A model generated the notes under the pieces. The model was given only the letters and a program-made list of their open reading frames with translations, did not search any database and was not told the origin of the DNA. From Magnetospirillum sp. (GTDB lineage: Bacteria > Pseudomonadota > Alphaproteobacteria > Rhodospirillales > Magnetospirillaceae): 35,679 nucleotides of DNA. The first letter of the stretch is position 1; every line of letters starts with the position of its first letter. The translations under genes were made by a program, and so were the position numbers. Below, one piece after another: positions 33,339 through 35,679 of the stretch. The stretch covers positions 1-35,679 of the forward strand of contig JACRFY010000099.1 in the NCBI GenBank assembly GCA_016212565.1. Direction: 5' to 3'.

Positions 33339-34274
33339 TTACCCCCGCCGCAGCGTGATCAGCGCCACCTCGCCGCGCGAGTTGTAGCGCAGCGGCGGCA
33401 GGCCGACGCCGGTCCCGCGCGAGGTGTAGCCGGCCATGGTGCCCACCCGCCATGCCCCCACCGCGCAGGCATGGTGGCTGTCGAGGAAGGTGATCACCGG
33501 CCGCCCGCCCGGCAGGCAGATCTGGCCGCCATGGGTGTGCCCCGACAGGTAGAGGCGCACGCCGGCGGCCTCGGCGACACTCGCCAGGTCCGGAGAGTGC
33601 ACCAGGGCAAGGCGGAATCCGGCCGGAGCGTGCTGCAGCGCCCGCACCGCCGCGGGGGTGAAAAAGCGCACCGGATCGTCGGTCCCGGTCACCACCAGCC
33701 GTGCCCCGCCCCGCTCGATCACCGCGTGCTCGTTGAGCAGCACGCGGATGCCGTGAGCCTCCAGGGCATCGGCCATGTCGTGCCCGTCATGGTTGCCCAA
33801 CACCGCCAGACTGCCGTGCCGGGTGCGGAGCGCCGCCAGCAGCGGCGCCAGGGCGGCGACCGTGGCCGTCGGCGTCGGCCGGGCGAAGGTCTGGAAATCG
33901 CCGGTCATCACCGCCGCGTCGACCTCGATCCCGGCCACCAGCGTCGCCGCCCGCTCGATCGTTCCGGCCAGCGACGAGGGGTGGAGATCGGAGAAATGCA
34001 GCACGGTGAAGCCATCCAGGGCCGAGGGCAGATCGGCGAAGGGAAAGGTGATCTCGCGCAGCGCGATGTCGAGGGCGTTGCGGACGCCGTTGCGGAACAG
34101 CGGCATGCGCATCACCAGCGCCGTGGAGCGCGGCAGCACATACCCCAGCAGCGAATCGCGCCGGTGGCCGCGCGGCGTGGAGCGCCCGCTTTGCCCCTCC
34201 ATCGCCATCCGCCGCTGCCGCCACAGGCTGCGATGGCCGTCGGCGAGGGTGTGGTCGGCGGCGGAACTGTCCAT
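33339..34274 (-). CDS. Calcineurin-like metallophosphoesterase
   Basis: 'VLHFSDLHPSS', 'AVMTGDFQTF', 'AVLGNHDGHD', 'LALVHSPDLA', 'LYLSGHTHGGQICLPGG'. Confidence 0.92.
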   Translation of the reverse strand: MDSSAADHTLADGHRSLWRQRRMAMEGQSGRSTPRGHRRDSLLGYVLPRSTALVMRMPLFRNGVRNALDIALREITFPFADLPSALDGFTVLHFSDLHPSSLAGTIERAATLVAGIEVDAAVMTGDFQTFARPTPTATVAALAPLLAALRTRHGSLAVLGNHDGHDMADALEAHGIRVLLNEHAVIERGGARLVVTGTDDPVRFFTPAAVRALQHAPAGFRLALVHSPDLASVAEAAGVRLYLSGHTHGGQICLPGGRPVITFLDSHHACAVGAWRVGTMAGYTSRGTGVGLPPLRYNSRGEVALITLRRG

Positions 34275-34348
34275 AGGCGGGGCTCCAATGCGCGTTGGGA
34301 GGAACGGTCGGGACATGGGGAGGCCGGCCGCCGCCGTCCAGGCGCCCC

Positions 34349-35128
34349 CTACCCCCGTGCCAGTTCGTACAGCGCCACCGCGGCGGCATTGGACACGTTC
34401 AGGCTCTCCATCTCCCCGGTCATCGGCAGCCGCACCAGATGATCGCAGTGCTCGCGGGTGAGACGCCGCAGCCCCTCCCCCTCGGCGCCCAGCACCAGGA
34501 CCACCCGGCCGGACAGCGCCGTCCCGGCAAGGGTGCGCGGCGCGTCGGCGGCCAGGCCGGCGATCCAGAACCCCGCCTCCTTGAGCTGTTCGAGGGCGCG
34601 GACGATGTTGGTCACCCGCACCAGCGGCATCCGCTCCAGCGCCCCCGAGGCCGCCTTGCCCAGGGCCCCGGTCTCCTCGGGGGCGTGGCGGTCGGGAACC
34701 ACCACCGCCTGGGCGCCGAACGCCGCCGCCGAGCGCAGCACCGCGCCGACATTGTGCGGATCGGTGACTTGGTCGAGCACCACCACCACCGCCCGCTCGC
34801 GCATCTGTCCCTGACGGGCGACATCCTCGATGCCCAGGCCGGCCAAGGGCTCGACCAGCACCGCCACCCCCTGGTGCACCGCGCCGGGCGGCAGCAGGCG
34901 GTCGAGTTCGGCCTTCTCCACCGTCTCGACCTGGACCGCACCGCCAAGGCCGCGGGCCGCCTCGGCGGTGGCGACCAGACGGCGCACGATCCGCTCGGGG
35001 TTGGCCAGCGCCGCCGTCACCGCGTGCAGGCCATAAAGCCACAGCGAGGCCCCGCCGCCCTTGCCGCCGCGCCCCTGGGTTCCGGCCGCCGGCTTGCGGG
35101 TTGGATGTCGAGACGAATGATGGGCCAT
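34349..35128 (-). CDS. rlmB: 23S rRNA (guanosine-2'-O-)-methyltransferase RlmB / SpoU family
   Basis: 'LYGLHAVTAAL', 'VVLDQVTDPHNVGAVLRSAAAFGAQAVVV', 'LVLGAEGEGLRRLTREHCDHLVRLPMTGEMESLNVSNAAAVALYE'. Confidence 0.92.
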   Translation of the reverse strand: MAHHSSRHPTRKPAAGTQGRGGKGGGASLWLYGLHAVTAALANPERIVRRLVATAEAARGLGGAVQVETVEKAELDRLLPPGAVHQGVAVLVEPLAGLGIEDVARQGQMRERAVVVVLDQVTDPHNVGAVLRSAAAFGAQAVVVPDRHAPEETGALGKAASGALERMPLVRVTNIVRALEQLKEAGFWIAGLAADAPRTLAGTALSGRVVLVLGAEGEGLRRLTREHCDHLVRLPMTGEMESLNVSNAAAVALYELARG

Positions 35129-35173
35129 GGCGTCCTCCGAAATGAGACGCCCAATTACAGCGCTCTTTTCGAG

Positions 35174-35202
35174 TTGACAAGCGGTGCCTATTCTCTTAGT
35201 AC
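35174..35202 (+). promoter_or_regulatory. Candidate promoter for the tRNA-tuf transcription unit
   Basis: TTGACA (perfect -35), 17-nt spacer, weak -10 'TAGTAC'; ~40 bp before tRNA-Tyr. Confidence 0.4.
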
Positions 35203-35240
35203 CGCACTTCCTGTCGCGGCCCCCGGGCGAGCGACGGCGT

Positions 35241-35326
35241 GGAGGGGTGGCCGAGCGGTCAATGGCAGCAGACTGTAAATCTGCCGACGGAAGTCTACGA
35301 AGGTTCGAATCCTTCCCCCTCCACCA
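35241..35326 (+). tRNA. tRNA-Tyr (GTA)
   Basis: ggagggg...ccccctccacca acceptor pairing; anticodon stem gcaga-ctGTAaa-tctgc; long variable arm; ttcgaat T-loop. Confidence 0.96.
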
Positions 35327-35366
35327 TTTTTCTTTCGGCCGGGCGACGGAATCGAGCGCTTCCACG

Positions 35367-35440
35367 GCGGGTGTAGCTCAATGGTAGAGCAACAGCCTTC
35401 CAAGCTGATGACGGGGGTTCGATTCCCCTCACCCGCTCCA
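35367..35440 (+). tRNA. tRNA-Gly (TCC)
   Basis: gcgggtg...cacccgctcca acceptor; anticodon loop ctTCCaa; ttcgatt T-loop. Confidence 0.96.
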
Positions 35441-35467
35441 GCCGATGCGCACGGCACGTGCAAATCA

Positions 35468-35558
35468 CCCGCGGCAGGTTGCCGCATACCCACACCCGCG
35501 GCAGGTTGCCGCATACCCACACCCGCGGCAGGTTGCCGCACACCCACACCCGCGGCAG
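35468..35558 (+). repeat. 27-bp tandem repeat array (three full units plus partial), each a hairpin, between tRNA-Gly and tuf
   Basis: cccgcggcaggttgccgca(t/c)acccaca x3 then cccgcggcag; each full unit contains gcggca-ggt-tgccgc. Confidence 0.93.
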
Positions 35559-35585
35559 ACGCCGCCCGACAGACGAGTTGAGACC

Positions 35586-35679
35586 ATGGCGAAGGCGAAA
35601 TTCGAGCGCAACAAGCCGCATTGCAACGTCGGCACGATCGGTCACGTCGACCACGGCAAGACCTCGCTGACGGCGGCGA
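35586..35679 (+). CDS. tuf: Elongation factor Tu (3' end outside window)
   Basis: '[31 protein letters not shown]' is the EF-Tu N-terminus with its P-loop. Confidence 0.97.
   Translation, partial: MAKAKFERNKPHCNVGTIGHVDHGKTSLTAA

Noticed and set aside
35468-35558. CRISPR array
   Set aside because: Units are directly contiguous with no spacers; each unit is a hairpin repeat upstream of tuf.

Overview
High-GC alphaproteobacterial chromosomal window, Rhodospirillales/Magnetospirillum-like by protein flavour (inference only). Contents left to right: a partial nitronate monooxygenase-like flavoprotein with a C-terminal Cys cluster; a degenerate-GGDEF/EAL protein; translationally coupled speD-speE; a minus-strand flagellar/chemotaxis operon (fliL, fliM, DUF6468-like, MotE-like, cheY, cheZ, large secreted repeat protein); an ECF sigma factor / short membrane protein / CnrX-like sensor module divergent from an EF-hand protein and a Pro/Gly-rich protein; a three-gene cytoplasmic molybdo-oxidoreductase operon (SoeABC-like); an M48 peptidase remnant embedded in repeats; an MscS channel; a DinG-family helicase with a substituted Walker A lysine; a LuxR-type response regulator; an EEP phosphatase and a PLD-VTT fusion; cbiX and cobA; a Kv-type ion channel; an uncharacterised 565-aa protein; a small His/Pro-rich membrane protein followed by 69-bp tandem repeats; a metallophosphoesterase; rlmB; tRNA-Tyr and tRNA-Gly; and the start of tuf, preceded by a 27-bp tandem hairpin array. 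Best leads for undescribed biology: the ECF/CnrYX-like/EF-hand locus, the hairpin array upstream of tuf, the polyglycine insertion in FliM, and the Walker A K-to-N helicase. All calls come from reading the sequence and supplied translations; no database searches were run.
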